Shown piece by piece: positions 25,239-34,636 of a DNA stretch of 64,000 nucleotides. The stretch is from Paracoccaceae bacterium (GTDB lineage Bacteria; Pseudomonadota; Alphaproteobacteria; Rhodobacterales; Rhodobacteraceae), in assembly GCA_028284605.1 (NCBI GenBank), contig JANQRL010000032.1:102058-166057 (forward strand), read 5' to 3'. Position numbers and translations under genes: made by a program. The notes under the pieces were generated by a model. That model worked only from the letters and a program-made list of their open reading frames with translations. It ran no database searches and had not been told where the DNA came from. Numbering within the stretch: the first letter of the stretch is position 1; the number at the start of each line of letters is the position of its first letter.

Positions 25239-26897
25239 TCAGGACTCATCGCGGAACCGGTTGACGATCGGGTAGCGGCGGTCGAGCCAGAAGGCGCGCA
25301 TTGACAGGCGCGGCCCGGGTGCGGACTGGAAGCGCTTGTATTCGCTGATGTAAATGAGCCGTTCGACCTTCCTGACAATCTCCCGGTCGTAGCCGGCGGC
25401 GACGCAATCGGCGACGCTCGCCTCGCCATCCACCAGCATCTCCAGAATGCCGTCGAGCACGTCATAGGGCGGCAGGCTGTCCGCGTCCTTCTGGTCCGGG
25501 GCCAGCTCCGCCGAGGGCGGTTTCTGCAGGATCGTCTCCGGGATCATCGCGCCCGCCGGGCCCTTCATCCAGTCCCGATGTTCGGCATTGCGCCAGCGGC
25601 AGATGTCGAAGACCCGGGTCTTGTAGAGATCCTTGATCGGATTGTAGCCGCCGGCCATGTCGCCGTAGATCGTCGCATAGCCCACGGCCACTTCGGACTT
25701 GTTGCCGGTGGTCAGCAGCATCTCTCCGAACTTGTTCGACTGCGCCATGAGCAGGAGGCCGCGGATGCGGCTCTGGATGTTCTCCTCGGTCACATCCGGC
25801 GCCCGGTCGCCGAAGAGCGGGGCAAGGGTGTCGGTCACCGCCGCGCGGACCGCGCCGATGGGCACGGTGTCGTAGAGGCAGCCCAGGGCCTCGGCCACGG
25901 CGGCGGCGTCGCGGAGCGAGCTTTCGGAGGTGTATTCCGAAGGCAGCATCACCCCGCGCACATTCTCCGGACCGAGGGCATCGGCGGCGATGGTCGCCAC
26001 AAGCGCCGAGTCGATGCCGCCGGAGAGACCCAGCAGCGCCTTCGAGAACCCGGTCTTGCCCATGTAGTCGCGCAGGCCCAGGACCATGGCGTGGTAGTCC
26101 TGTTCGAGGCTCGGCGGCAGCGGCGCCTTCTCGCCGTCGCAACAGACCCACCCCACGTCCCGGCGCTCGAAGTCGAGATGCACCACCGCCTCCTCGAAGA
26201 TCGGCAGCCGCAGCGCCATCGCGCCGCCGGGGTTCAGCACGAAGGAGCCGCCGTCAAAAACCTGGTCATCCTGGCCGCCGAGCAGGTTGAGATAAACCAG
26301 CGGCAGGCCGGTCTCGGTCACCCGCGCCACCATCTTGTTGAGCCGGATGTCGAACTTGTCGCGGAAATAGGGGGAGCCGTTCGGCACGACGAGCAGCTCC
26401 GCCCCGCTTTCGGCCATCGCCTCCGCCACGTCCGGATACCAGGCATCCTCGCAGATCGGCAGGCCGACCCGGAGCGGGCCGGCATCGACGGGGCCGGAGA
26501 TCGGGCCGGCCTCGAAGAGCCGTTCCTCGTCGAACACGGTATAGTTCGGCAGGAAATGCTTGCGCATCCGCGCCGCGACCTTACCGCCCTTGAGCACGGC
26601 ATAGGTGTTGAAGACCTGCTCGCCCACACGCTCGGGCACGCCGATGGCGAGGATCGGACCCTCCGCGCAATCCGCCGCCAATGCCCGCAACGCCGCCTCG
26701 CAAGCCGCGGTGAAGGCGGGCTTCATCACCAGGTCCTGGGTCTGATAGCCGCAGAGGAACATCTCCGGCAGCGCGACCATGTCGGCGCCGGCGCCGCGGC
26801 CCTCCTCCCAGGCCGCCCGCGCCTTGGCCGCGTTGTCGTCGATATCGCCGAGCGTCGCGTTCAGTTGTGCCAGCGTGAGCCGGAAGGTGCTGCCCAT
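25239..26897 (-). CDS. nadE: Glutamine-dependent NAD+ synthetase
   Basis: A 552-residue two-domain enzyme that amidates nicotinic acid adenine dinucleotide using glutamine. The N-terminal nitrilase-fold glutaminase has the Glu-Lys-Cys triad E45 (LPEMF), K113 (MRKHFLPNY) and C149 (PICEDAWYPD). The synthetase domain has the PP-loop LSGGIDSALVATIA and the TTGNKSEVAVGYATIYGD motif. The start at 26897 gives the standard MGSTFRLTLAQLN N-terminus. Divergent from the MORN gene. Confidence 0.96.
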   Translation of the reverse strand: MGSTFRLTLAQLNATLGDIDDNAAKARAAWEEGRGAGADMVALPEMFLCGYQTQDLVMKPAFTAACEAALRALAADCAEGPILAIGVPERVGEQVFNTYAVLKGGKVAARMRKHFLPNYTVFDEERLFEAGPISGPVDAGPLRVGLPICEDAWYPDVAEAMAESGAELLVVPNGSPYFRDKFDIRLNKMVARVTETGLPLVYLNLLGGQDDQVFDGGSFVLNPGGAMALRLPIFEEAVVHLDFERRDVGWVCCDGEKAPLPPSLEQDYHAMVLGLRDYMGKTGFSKALLGLSGGIDSALVATIAADALGPENVRGVMLPSEYTSESSLRDAAAVAEALGCLYDTVPIGAVRAAVTDTLAPLFGDRAPDVTEENIQSRIRGLLLMAQSNKFGEMLLTTGNKSEVAVGYATIYGDMAGGYNPIKDLYKTRVFDICRWRNAEHRDWMKGPAGAMIPETILQKPPSAELAPDQKDADSLPPYDVLDGILEMLVDGEASVADCVAAGYDREIVRKVERLIYISEYKRFQSAPGPRLSMRAFWLDRRYPIVNRFRDES

Positions 26898-27038
26898 CTG
26901 GGCCCCCGTCTTTGATGGTCCCGCCCGATGTAGCAGACGCGGCGGCAAGGGGAAGCGGTGAGGCGCCGCAGGCCGTTGTCAGCACCGGGCGGCTGCACTA
27001 GGCTTTGCGGCGCAGGCATCTAGGGGAGCGCAGGGCAG

Positions 27039-28523
27039 ATGGGGCACCGGAGCGTTGGGACTGCGCCGATTATTCGACGAATAATCGCACCCTTGGCTAG
27101 CGTGGCCGCGCTTTCCCTGGGGCTGCCTGCCCTGGCACAGACGGTCGAGACCAAGCAATACGAGGATGGCGGCATCTACGAGGGTCAATTCCTCAACGGC
27201 CGCCAGCATGGTCAGGGCACCTACCGCCTGCCGAACGGCTACGAATATACCGGCGAGTGGTTCGAGGGGGAGATCCGCGGGATTGGCACCGCGCGGTTCC
27301 CCAACGGCTCGGTCTATGAAGGCCAGTTCGAGGCCGGCAAGCCCCACGGCTTCGGCAAGATCACCTTCGCCGATGGCGGCACCTTCGAGGGCGATTGGGT
27401 CGAGGGCCGGATCAATGGCAACGGCGTCGCGAGCTACGCCAACGGGGTGAGCTATGAGGGCGCGTTTCGCAATGCCATGCATCACGGCACCGGCACGATG
27501 ACCAGCCCCGACGGCTATGTCTATGCCGGCGATTGGGTCAACGGCGTCAAGGAAGGCACCGGCACGATCACCTATCCCGACGGCGCCGTCTATGAGGGCG
27601 CGCTGGTGTCTGGCGAGCGTGAGGGCGAAGGGACGCTGACCATGCCCGACGGGCTGGTCTATACCGGCACCTGGGTCGATGGCCGGATCGAGGGCCGGGG
27701 CCGGCTGATCCAGCCCAACGGCGACATCTACGAGGGCGATCTCGTGGCCGGCAAGCGCGAGGGCACCGGCACCGTCACCTATGCCAATGGCGACGTCTAT
27801 CAGGGCGGTTTCGTGAACGACCTGCGCCACGGTCAGGGCACCTTCACCGGCGCCGACGGTTATACCTATATCGGCGCCTGGGCCGAGGGTCAGGTCGAGG
27901 GTCAGGGCGAGGTCACCTATCCCGACGGCTCGGTCTATACGGGCGCCTTCCTCGACGATCTGCCCCATGGCCAGGGACGGATCAGCTATGCCGACGGCTC
28001 CTCCTACGAGGGCGCGTGGGAAAGCGGGGTGATCAACGGCCGGGGAATCGCCACCTATGCCAACGGCCTCATCTATGAGGGTGAGTTCCTGAACGCGCGC
28101 AACCACGGACAGGGCACGATGCGCTATGCCGATGGCTATAGCTATGTCGGTGCTTGGGTGGACGGCCAGCGCGAGGGGAGCGGGACGGCGACCTATGCCG
28201 ACGGGTCGGTCTATGAGGGTGCGTTCCTCGCCGGGCAGCGGCACGGGTTGGGGCGCATTTCGATCCCCGACAACCCGACGACCGAGACCGACGAGAGCTT
28301 CCTCTACGAGGGCGAATGGGCCGATGGCGAGATCAGCGGGCGCGGCGTTGCCACCTATTCCGACGGATCGGTCTATGAAGGCATGTTCGTGCGCGGCCGG
28401 CGCCAGGGCGACGGCACGATGACCTATGCCGGCGGCGAGGTCGAAAGCGGCGAATGGCAGGACGGCGCGCTGGTCAGCCAGAGCGCCGCGAACCCGGCGA
28501 CCGAACCGGTCGTCACCGAGTAG
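27039..28523 (+). CDS. Exported MORN-repeat protein (18 repeats)
   Basis: A 494-residue protein with a likely signal peptide (RRIIAPLASVAALSLGLPALAQ, cleavage after AQ near residue 34) followed by about 18 MORN repeats of 23 residues (YEGxFxxGxxHGxGxxxxxDG). Repeats mostly alternate between a W-type (YxGxW...EGxG) and an F-type (YEGxF...HGxG), giving a 46-residue super-repeat with one phase slip near repeats 9-10. MORN repeats form elongated beta-hairpin arrays that bind proteins or lipids. It has a short Glu-rich tail and no catalytic domain. Codons 10-16 lie in a perfect AT-rich palindrome (27067-27087). Periplasmic or surface scaffold is the best guess. Confidence 0.88.
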   Translation: MGHRSVGTAPIIRRIIAPLASVAALSLGLPALAQTVETKQYEDGGIYEGQFLNGRQHGQGTYRLPNGYEYTGEWFEGEIRGIGTARFPNGSVYEGQFEAGKPHGFGKITFADGGTFEGDWVEGRINGNGVASYANGVSYEGAFRNAMHHGTGTMTSPDGYVYAGDWVNGVKEGTGTITYPDGAVYEGALVSGEREGEGTLTMPDGLVYTGTWVDGRIEGRGRLIQPNGDIYEGDLVAGKREGTGTVTYANGDVYQGGFVNDLRHGQGTFTGADGYTYIGAWAEGQVEGQGEVTYPDGSVYTGAFLDDLPHGQGRISYADGSSYEGAWESGVINGRGIATYANGLIYEGEFLNARNHGQGTMRYADGYSYVGAWVDGQREGSGTATYADGSVYEGAFLAGQRHGLGRISIPDNPTTETDESFLYEGEWADGEISGRGVATYSDGSVYEGMFVRGRRQGDGTMTYAGGEVESGEWQDGALVSQSAANPATEPVVTE

Positions 28524-28526
28524 CCA

Positions 28527-28594
28527 GGGGCCGCGCCGCCCGGCTCTTGCGGTGGGAAGCGGATCGGCCGTCGGGAGGCTTCCTCTGCGGCCCC
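28527..28594. terminator. Possible bidirectional terminator between convergent genes
   Basis: GGGGCCGC (28527-28534) pairs with GCGGCCCC (28587-28594), with a nested CTCTTGC/GCAAGAG pair overlapping the right flank. It lies between the convergent MORN and sulfotransferase genes. There is no T-tract, so the call is weak. Confidence 0.25.
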
Positions 28595-28675
28595 AGGGGC
28601 AAGAGACCGGCCGAACCGGCGCCATCCGAGTCAGACGCCGCTCATCCCGATAGCGATGCGGCGGGTCGCGCCAGC

Positions 28676-29467
28676 CTATCGCCTGCCAGACGCCCGGAGC
28701 AGGGTGACGGCATGGGCGAGCAAAGCGGCATCCTCGCGATTGGACTCTTCAAGCACCGCGGCCAAGGGGCCGTCCAGGTCGACCGGAGCGCCGCCGGCGG
28801 CGGTGGTGGTATTGGCATGGGCAGCCTCCGGCCCGAACCCCTCGAAGATCGGCGCCAGCCGGTCGGTGAGCGCCGCGGCAAACCCGGCGAAATCCTCCAC
28901 GAGACCGACCACGCCTGAGGTGTGGAGCGCCTCCAGCCCGGTCTTTGCGCGGGCCAGTTCGTCGTCCTCGCCGGGGCACAGGGAGGCCAGCCGCGAGACC
29001 TGAAAGTTACGGCATTGCCGGTCCTCCGGGATGGCCAGGCGGGCGCGCACATAGCCGTCGAAATCGTGGGCCTTTGCCAGTTTCGCCCCCCAGGTTTCGG
29101 CCGATTGACCGCGTTCGAACCGATAGGCCGAGGCGATGCGCCGGATCGGATCGCGCAACAGAATCACCGGCACGACCTCGACCCCCGCCGGTCTGGGCAC
29201 CGGACCGACCATGGTATGGCTGGAGAAGGCACGCGCATCGGCGCGCTCGGCGATCCAGGATTGCACCGCGTCGGTATTGTCGTTGCCGGTCATCGGAAAC
29301 TCCGCCGCCACCCAGGCCGGGCCGAAATACGCCTTGAGCATCTGATCGACCGAAGTGCCGGCATTCTTGAAAAGGTGATAGTGAAGCACCACGGTCCGGG
29401 TCGGGCTGTCCCCGGTTTGGGTCTGGCCGGCAGGGCCGGTTGCGGATGCCATCGACCGACGAACCAT
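28676..29467 (-). CDS. Sulfotransferase family protein
   Basis: A 263-residue P-loop protein. The PAPS 5'-phosphosulfate loop is HYHLFKNAGTSVDQML and the 3'-phosphate-binding motif is LLRDPIRRIASAYR, as in Golgi-type carbohydrate sulfotransferases and their bacterial relatives. No membrane segment. It lies 9 nt after the double glycosyltransferase gene, so the two are cotranscribed and may make a sulfated surface glycan. M6 is an alternative start. Confidence 0.85.
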   Translation of the reverse strand: MVRRSMASATGPAGQTQTGDSPTRTVVLHYHLFKNAGTSVDQMLKAYFGPAWVAAEFPMTGNDNTDAVQSWIAERADARAFSSHTMVGPVPRPAGVEVVPVILLRDPIRRIASAYRFERGQSAETWGAKLAKAHDFDGYVRARLAIPEDRQCRNFQVSRLASLCPGEDDELARAKTGLEALHTSGVVGLVEDFAGFAAALTDRLAPIFEGFGPEAAHANTTTAAGGAPVDLDGPLAAVLEESNREDAALLAHAVTLLRASGRR

Positions 29468-29476
29468 CGCAGCGGG

Positions 29477-32400
29477 TCAGCGCGCCGACTGGTAGAGATC
29501 GACCGTTTCGAATATCCGGCGCATCCTTTCGCGTCCGGTCTCGAAGGAATAGGCGGCCGCGACATAGCTCCGCGAATTGTCGGAGATCGCCTGCCACAGC
29601 GTATCGTCGGTCTGAAGCCGGGCGATCGCCTCGGCCCAGTCGTCGGGTCCCTCGACGATGAAACAGTCGTGGCCGTGCCTGAGACCGATCCCCTCGGCCG
29701 CGACCGGCGTCATCACGGTCGGCACGCCATGGGCCAGGGCGGCGAGCACCTTGCCCTTGATCCCTGCCCCCGACAGCAGCGGGGCGACGAAGATGCGCGA
29801 CCGGTCATAGGCCTCCGACACCGTCTCGACGAAGCCCTCGGGATGGATGTCCTTGTCCCGCAGCGCGGAAATCCGGTCCGGGAGCCCCGCCCCGTAGATG
29901 CGAAAGTCGAGCTTCAGCCCCGCCGAGCGCAGCAGCGGCATCACCGAGCGGACGAACCACTCCACCGCTTCGACATTGGGGGGATGTGCGAAATTGCCGA
30001 GAAACGACAGCCCGCGGCGCGCCGATGGCGGCGGGACTTCGTCGGGCATGTCCACGACCCAGGGGCATTTCACCACCGGAACGGCGCCGTCGATATGGGA
30101 GGTGATCACCGAGTGCTCGACATCGTTGTAGGAGGCGATGGCATCGACCCGGCGCATGACGCTCAATTCCCGATCCCGGGTACGGGCCGCTTCGGCGACC
30201 TTGCCGTCATCCTTGACAGCCAGTCCGGCGCGCAGCTCGCGCAAAAAGTGCAGATCGGCGTTGTTGAGGATCACCTTGGCCCCGGGCGCGGAGGTGCGGA
30301 CCCGGTCGAGCAGATCGAGCGCGACATAGTAGCGGGTGATGTAGATCGCATCGAAACCCGCGCCGTGTTTCGCGAGATAGTCGTCGGTCGACAGATAGAA
30401 CGGCGCATAGATGACCTCGACGCCCATGCGTTGCAGGTCGTCGGTATAGCGGCCCATATGGGCCATGTTGCGGGGCAGGAAGGTCACCTTGTAGCCAAGC
30501 GACCGGATCAGTTCGATCTCCTTGATCGCCGCATAACTTCCGGCATCGCGGTCGGGCCGCGGCACGCCCTGATCGACAACCAGCACCCTGCCGACGATGC
30601 CCCGGTCCTTTTCGAGGTCCGGCTGTTGCCCGTCCTGGCCGAACCGGGAGAACGCCTGGGACCAGCGTCGCTTGAATTTCGGCCGGTTGACCTCCTGGAA
30701 CCTCTTGAACCCCGAGGCGGTATCGGTGCCGCTGGTCATGCCCTCATAGTGGTAGACGACCGAGGACGGGATACACCAGGTCGTGTAGCCGGCCTCGCGC
30801 ACCTTGAAGGCCAGATCGGTATCCTCGAAATACATCGGCTCCAGATAGGACGACAATCCGCCGACCTCCTGCCAGATCTCCCGGGTCGTCATCAGGGCCG
30901 CGCCGGACAGGTAGTCCGCCTGACGGGCATAGCAGAATCGCGGCTCCCAGGGGTTCTGGCCGTGACCGTAGTTCCAAGGATTTCCGCTTCCCCAGACGAT
31001 GCCGCCGGCCTCTTGCAACCGGCCGTCGGGGTAGAGCAGTTTCGAGCCGACCAGCCCCACATCGGCAAAGCGGTCGAACGCGGCGACCAGCTCGTCGAGC
31101 CAGCCGGTGGTGACTTCGACATCGTTGTTGAGGAGCGCGACATAGGACCCCCGCGCCTCGGCGGCACCGGCATTGACCGCCCTGATGAAACGCTGCGGCT
31201 CCGCATTGCGGACCACCTTGATCCCGGAAACGAAGCTCTCGATCTCGGACGTCTCGTCGGTCGAGGCATCGTCGACGAGGATCACTTCGAAACTGGCGGC
31301 GTTGTAGGCCGTCAGCAGGCTGCACAATCCCAGATAGGTGACCTCGACCTTGTTATGGGCCGGCATCACGATGCTCACGTCCGGAGCGTCGACCTCCGGG
31401 AAGCGGAGCGCTTTGAGTTCGACATTTCCGAAACCGCCTTCCAGCGTCGCGAGCGCCTGATCGATCTGGATTCGGTCGGCAGCGGACAGCGCCCGGTTGG
31501 CGATCTGCGCGCGCACGCTCTGAAACCGATGCCAGGATTGCGGCATGAGCGCGCTCGGAAAGGGCGGTGAGCTTTCCCGCTGGAGCACATCCACGGGGGT
31601 GAGAATGCGCGGCAGCAGGAGGTAGTCCTGGTAGAACAGCCGACACTCCCCGGGATCGGTCACCTGGAGCAGATGTGCGGTGCCGTCGAGACACTCTCTG
31701 GGGATCGAGATCGTGGTAGGATCGGTCCCGAGTGTCACGAGCATCGGTTCGGCGTGGGACATGTGGAGCTTGTACTGCCCCTCGACCGACGCGCTGAGCT
31801 GGATCGAATGCCCCCAATCCTGCACCAGCGAGACCGTCGCATCGGACATCGGCACCAGGACGGCAGCATCCCCGGCGACCACCAGGCTCAGCGTCTCGAA
31901 AGGCTGTAGCAGGGCCGGCAGGCTCGCCTCGTACCAGGCGCCGGGTTCGGCGCCCGCGCGCCCGTCATCGGCATGAAACTCGAGCATCGCCCCGGTCTCC
32001 GCCGGCGGGCGATCGTTCAGCAGCACCGGATCGGCGATGAAGAACCACGGCGCGTCCTGGGCGCTGAGCGCCCTGTCGAACCGCAGACCCATCGCCAGCA
32101 CTTCCTCGGCATCGGAGGCGGGAAGCGCGATCTCGAAGACATCGTAGTCGCCGGGTTCGGTGCCGCCATGCTTGGAGACGTCGAAGTGCCGGTGAAAAGA
32201 GCGCGGCCGATCCGTCGGACCGGTCATGTTGAGCAGAAGAGATCCGCAACCGCGATGGGTGGCCAGCAAGACGCGGAAGGTTCGGTCTACGTCGCTCGGC
32301 GGCAGCGCGAATTTCGGCAGCAGATCGACGGAGAACGGTGTCGTCGGATCGGCGATTTCGATCTGAAGCGTTTGCCCGCCGTCGAGCGCCCAGTCGCGGA

Positions 32401-32698
32401 GCGTGTTCAGATGGGCGCGGCACTGGGCCTTCTTCGCGGACACGAACGGGCCGTCGCCGAAAGACAGGCTCGCCCTTGTTCGGAGTCCGGCCCGGGCCAC
32501 TTCTTCATCGGCGATGGGCCTGAAACCGACCTTGGCGGAGCCGAGTTCGGCGACCAGGTCGCGCGCCTCCACGGATGCAGCAACCCGGACCAGGATGCGC
32601 CCCCGACCGACTGCCACCTGAAGCACACGATCCGGCAGCGCGGCCGCGGTGAAAGGGCCAGCGCCGGCTACCGATGGGGGAGATTCCAGCTTTGTCAT
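29477..32698 (-). CDS. Double-domain glycosyltransferase (GT2 plus GT4-like)
   Basis: A 1073-residue cytoplasmic protein in three parts. Residues 1-430 are beta-rich with no recognised catalytic motif. Residues about 440-680 form a GT2 domain: VSIVMPAHNKVEVT, VILVDDASTDET, LLNNDVEVTTGW (the DxD-like site) and SSYLEPMYFEDTDLAF. Residues about 740-1065 are a GT-B, family 4-like domain with LSFLGNFAHPPNVEAV, GVPTVMTPVAAEGIG and the terminal helices. It probably adds two sugars in succession to a surface polysaccharide. No Shine-Dalgarno sequence is visible before the ATG; a 9-codon upstream frame ends one base before it. Confidence 0.9.
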   Translation of the reverse strand: MTKLESPPSVAGAGPFTAAALPDRVLQVAVGRGRILVRVAASVEARDLVAELGSAKVGFRPIADEEVARAGLRTRASLSFGDGPFVSAKKAQCRAHLNTLRDWALDGGQTLQIEIADPTTPFSVDLLPKFALPPSDVDRTFRVLLATHRGCGSLLLNMTGPTDRPRSFHRHFDVSKHGGTEPGDYDVFEIALPASDAEEVLAMGLRFDRALSAQDAPWFFIADPVLLNDRPPAETGAMLEFHADDGRAGAEPGAWYEASLPALLQPFETLSLVVAGDAAVLVPMSDATVSLVQDWGHSIQLSASVEGQYKLHMSHAEPMLVTLGTDPTTISIPRECLDGTAHLLQVTDPGECRLFYQDYLLLPRILTPVDVLQRESSPPFPSALMPQSWHRFQSVRAQIANRALSAADRIQIDQALATLEGGFGNVELKALRFPEVDAPDVSIVMPAHNKVEVTYLGLCSLLTAYNAASFEVILVDDASTDETSEIESFVSGIKVVRNAEPQRFIRAVNAGAAEARGSYVALLNNDVEVTTGWLDELVAAFDRFADVGLVGSKLLYPDGRLQEAGGIVWGSGNPWNYGHGQNPWEPRFCYARQADYLSGAALMTTREIWQEVGGLSSYLEPMYFEDTDLAFKVREAGYTTWCIPSSVVYHYEGMTSGTDTASGFKRFQEVNRPKFKRRWSQAFSRFGQDGQQPDLEKDRGIVGRVLVVDQGVPRPDRDAGSYAAIKEIELIRSLGYKVTFLPRNMAHMGRYTDDLQRMGVEVIYAPFYLSTDDYLAKHGAGFDAIYITRYYVALDLLDRVRTSAPGAKVILNNADLHFLRELRAGLAVKDDGKVAEAARTRDRELSVMRRVDAIASYNDVEHSVITSHIDGAVPVVKCPWVVDMPDEVPPPSARRGLSFLGNFAHPPNVEAVEWFVRSVMPLLRSAGLKLDFRIYGAGLPDRISALRDKDIHPEGFVETVSEAYDRSRIFVAPLLSGAGIKGKVLAALAHGVPTVMTPVAAEGIGLRHGHDCFIVEGPDDWAEAIARLQTDDTLWQAISDNSRSYVAAAYSFETGRERMRRIFETVDLYQSAR

Positions 32699-32699
32699 C

Positions 32700-32729
32700 T
32701 TATGCGTGTGTTCTTTGCATCCCTGTCAT
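32700..32729 (-). other. Nine-codon upstream open frame and 11-bp direct repeat before the glycosyltransferase
   Basis: Minus-strand frame MTGMQRTHA followed by TAA ends one base before the glycosyltransferase ATG. The sequence TGTCATCTTAT (plus strand) occurs at 32693-32703 and again at 32724-32734, so both ATGs lie in the same 11-bp context, 31 nt apart. It may be a leader peptide, or just a short tandem duplication. Confidence 0.35.
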
Positions 32730-33030
32730 CTTATTAGAGTGTAATCCGGCTGTGGACAACTCTTCCATCGCGAAGCGTGCCCACCGGCTTCGAGGCCGGA
32801 TTGTCCAGGAATGTCGGGGTCGCAACGTGACGAGCCGTGAATAGGCCGTGGACAGGTTGCGCCTTTGCGCGCCGCGGCTGCGGCGCGGCGCGATGCGCCG
32901 GGATGACCGTTCCCCGCCACACGCGCAGGTCGGGCCGGTCGCCGGGAGGTCGGTTTCTGCAACGGCGCTTCGCAAATCTGCACGCCACCGCGCCTGCGGT
33001 AGTCATGCTGCACCCGATGAGGAGGCGAAC
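32730..33030. other. Divergent intergenic region of 301 nt
   Basis: Contains the promoters of the glycosyltransferase (minus) and mttB homologue (plus). The left end is AT-rich (TTATTAGAGTGTAATCC). A GC-rich inverted stretch near 32866-32890 (GCGCCGCGGCTGCGGCGCGGCGC) could form a hairpin. No gene is supported here. Confidence 0.4.
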
Positions 33031-34584
33031 ATGACCGACCTATCCCCCCAGAGACGGCGCGGCGGCGGGCGCTCGGCGCGGCGCGCCCTGCGGACCGCCA
33101 TCGACGTCACCATGCTGCCGGGCCTGCGCAATGCCCTGCCCCATACCGAGGTCATGGACGGCGCCCAGGTCGAGCGGATCGACGCCGCCTCCATGGATAT
33201 CCTCGAGAATGTCGGCGTGCTCTTCCGCGACCCCATCGCGCTGGAGGATTGGCGCAAGGCGGGGGCCAAGGTGGACGGCGAGATGGTCTATCTCGACCGC
33301 GGTCTCGTCCGCGACCTGATCGCGACGATCCCGGCGCAGTTCACCTACCACGCCCGCGATCCGCTGAAAAACGTGGCGCTGGGCGGCCGGCAATCGATCT
33401 TCGTGCCGATGACCGGCGCGCCCTATCTGCGCGATCTGGAGGACAGGCGGCGGGGGCCGACGCTCGACGATCTGGCGATGTTCCACAAGCTCAGCCACAT
33501 GGCCCCGGCCTTGCACAGTTCGGCGCATCATATCGTGGAACCGATGGACCACCCGATCAGCCACCGCCACCTGCGCATCACCTATTCGTCGATGAAGCAT
33601 TCCGACAAGACGTTCATGGGCATGACCACGAGCCCGAAGAACGCCGAGGATGTGATGGACATGTGCGCGATCCTCTTCGGTGAGGAGTTCATCGAAACGC
33701 ACCCCGTGACCACGGGCAATTGCAATGGCAATTCGCCGCTGGTCTGGGACGAGACCATGCTCGGCGCCATGCGCGCCTTCTGCCGCCGGAACCAGCCGGT
33801 TCTTTGTTCGCCTTTCGTCCTCGGCGGCGCCAACACGCCGGCCTCGGTCCCCGCCACGGTGGCGCAACTCAATGCCGAGGCGCTCTCGGCGCTGGCCTAT
33901 ACCCAGGTGATCCGGTGCGGCTGCCCGGCGATCTACGGGCACTACCTCTCGACCGTGAGCATGAAGTCCGGCGCGCCAATGGCCGGGACGCCCGAAATTT
34001 CGCTGATGAACTTCATGATCGGCCAGATGGCGCGGTACTACGGCGTGCCCTGGCGCACCTCGAACACCCTCGGCGGGGCGAAGACCTTCGACGCCCAGGC
34101 AGGCTACGAAAGCGCCGCGACGCTCTCCGCCGTGCTGCATTCCGGGGCCAATTACATCTGGCATTCCGCGGGCTGGAACGAGGCCGGGATGCATTGTTCG
34201 GTGGCCAAGTTCATCGTCGATGCCGAGCAATGCGCCATGGGCTACCGGATGGCCGAAGGGCCGAAATGGGGGGATTTCGACGAGGCCGTGGCAGCGGTCT
34301 CCGATATCGGACCCGGCGGGCATTATCTTGGCCACGACCACACCCAGGCGAATTTCCAGGACGCCTTCTTCATGCCGGAGATGTTCGACAACAATTCCAT
34401 CGAGCAATGGGTGGCGGAGGGCTCCGTCGAGATCACCGAACGCGCCCTGACCCATGCCAGGAAGCTCCTGAGCGAATACCAGGAGCCGAAGCTCGATGAG
34501 GCCCGGGACGAGGCATTGCGAGACTATATCGCCCGGCGCGAGCGGGAGATTCCGGCGGCGGCGGAACTGAACCAGACCTATTGA
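33031..34584 (+). CDS. MttB-family (trimethylamine:corrinoid methyltransferase superfamily) protein, non-pyrrolysine
   Basis: A 517-residue protein of the MttB superfamily. Conserved stretches: GNCNGNSPLVWDETML, SPFVLGGANTPASVPATVAQ and GVPWRTSNTLGGAKTFDAQAGYESA. There is no in-frame TAG, so it is one of the pyrrolysine-free relatives, a group that includes glycine betaine, proline betaine and carnitine demethylases. The start at 33031 has GGAGG nearby; the frame is open upstream but not family-like. No corrinoid protein or methylcorrinoid:THF methyltransferase gene is in the window, so its partner must be encoded elsewhere. Neighbouring oxidoreductase, aldehyde dehydrogenase and GbdR-like regulator fit quaternary-amine catabolism. 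Confidence 0.9.
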   Translation: MTDLSPQRRRGGGRSARRALRTAIDVTMLPGLRNALPHTEVMDGAQVERIDAASMDILENVGVLFRDPIALEDWRKAGAKVDGEMVYLDRGLVRDLIATIPAQFTYHARDPLKNVALGGRQSIFVPMTGAPYLRDLEDRRRGPTLDDLAMFHKLSHMAPALHSSAHHIVEPMDHPISHRHLRITYSSMKHSDKTFMGMTTSPKNAEDVMDMCAILFGEEFIETHPVTTGNCNGNSPLVWDETMLGAMRAFCRRNQPVLCSPFVLGGANTPASVPATVAQLNAEALSALAYTQVIRCGCPAIYGHYLSTVSMKSGAPMAGTPEISLMNFMIGQMARYYGVPWRTSNTLGGAKTFDAQAGYESAATLSAVLHSGANYIWHSAGWNEAGMHCSVAKFIVDAEQCAMGYRMAEGPKWGDFDEAVAAVSDIGPGGHYLGHDHTQANFQDAFFMPEMFDNNSIEQWVAEGSVEITERALTHARKLLSEYQEPKLDEARDEALRDYIARREREIPAAAELNQTY

Positions 34585-34636
34585 GGCGCGCGGGCCACGG
34601 GTGGCGAGCGCCTGGCACCGGTCAGGCAGGCCGAAG

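Noticed and set aside
27166..28450. Regular 69-bp repeats that could be taken for a CRISPR or satellite array
   Set aside because: They are the codons of MORN repeats in one intact frame; repeats are not identical and there are no spacers.
28922..31570. Open frame of 882 codons on the plus strand
   Set aside because: It is antisense to the sulfotransferase and glycosyltransferase genes, which have clear domains and correct codon bias.
33031..34584. Possible pyrrolysine-containing MttB
   Set aside because: The frame has no internal TAG; it belongs to the non-pyrrolysine branch.
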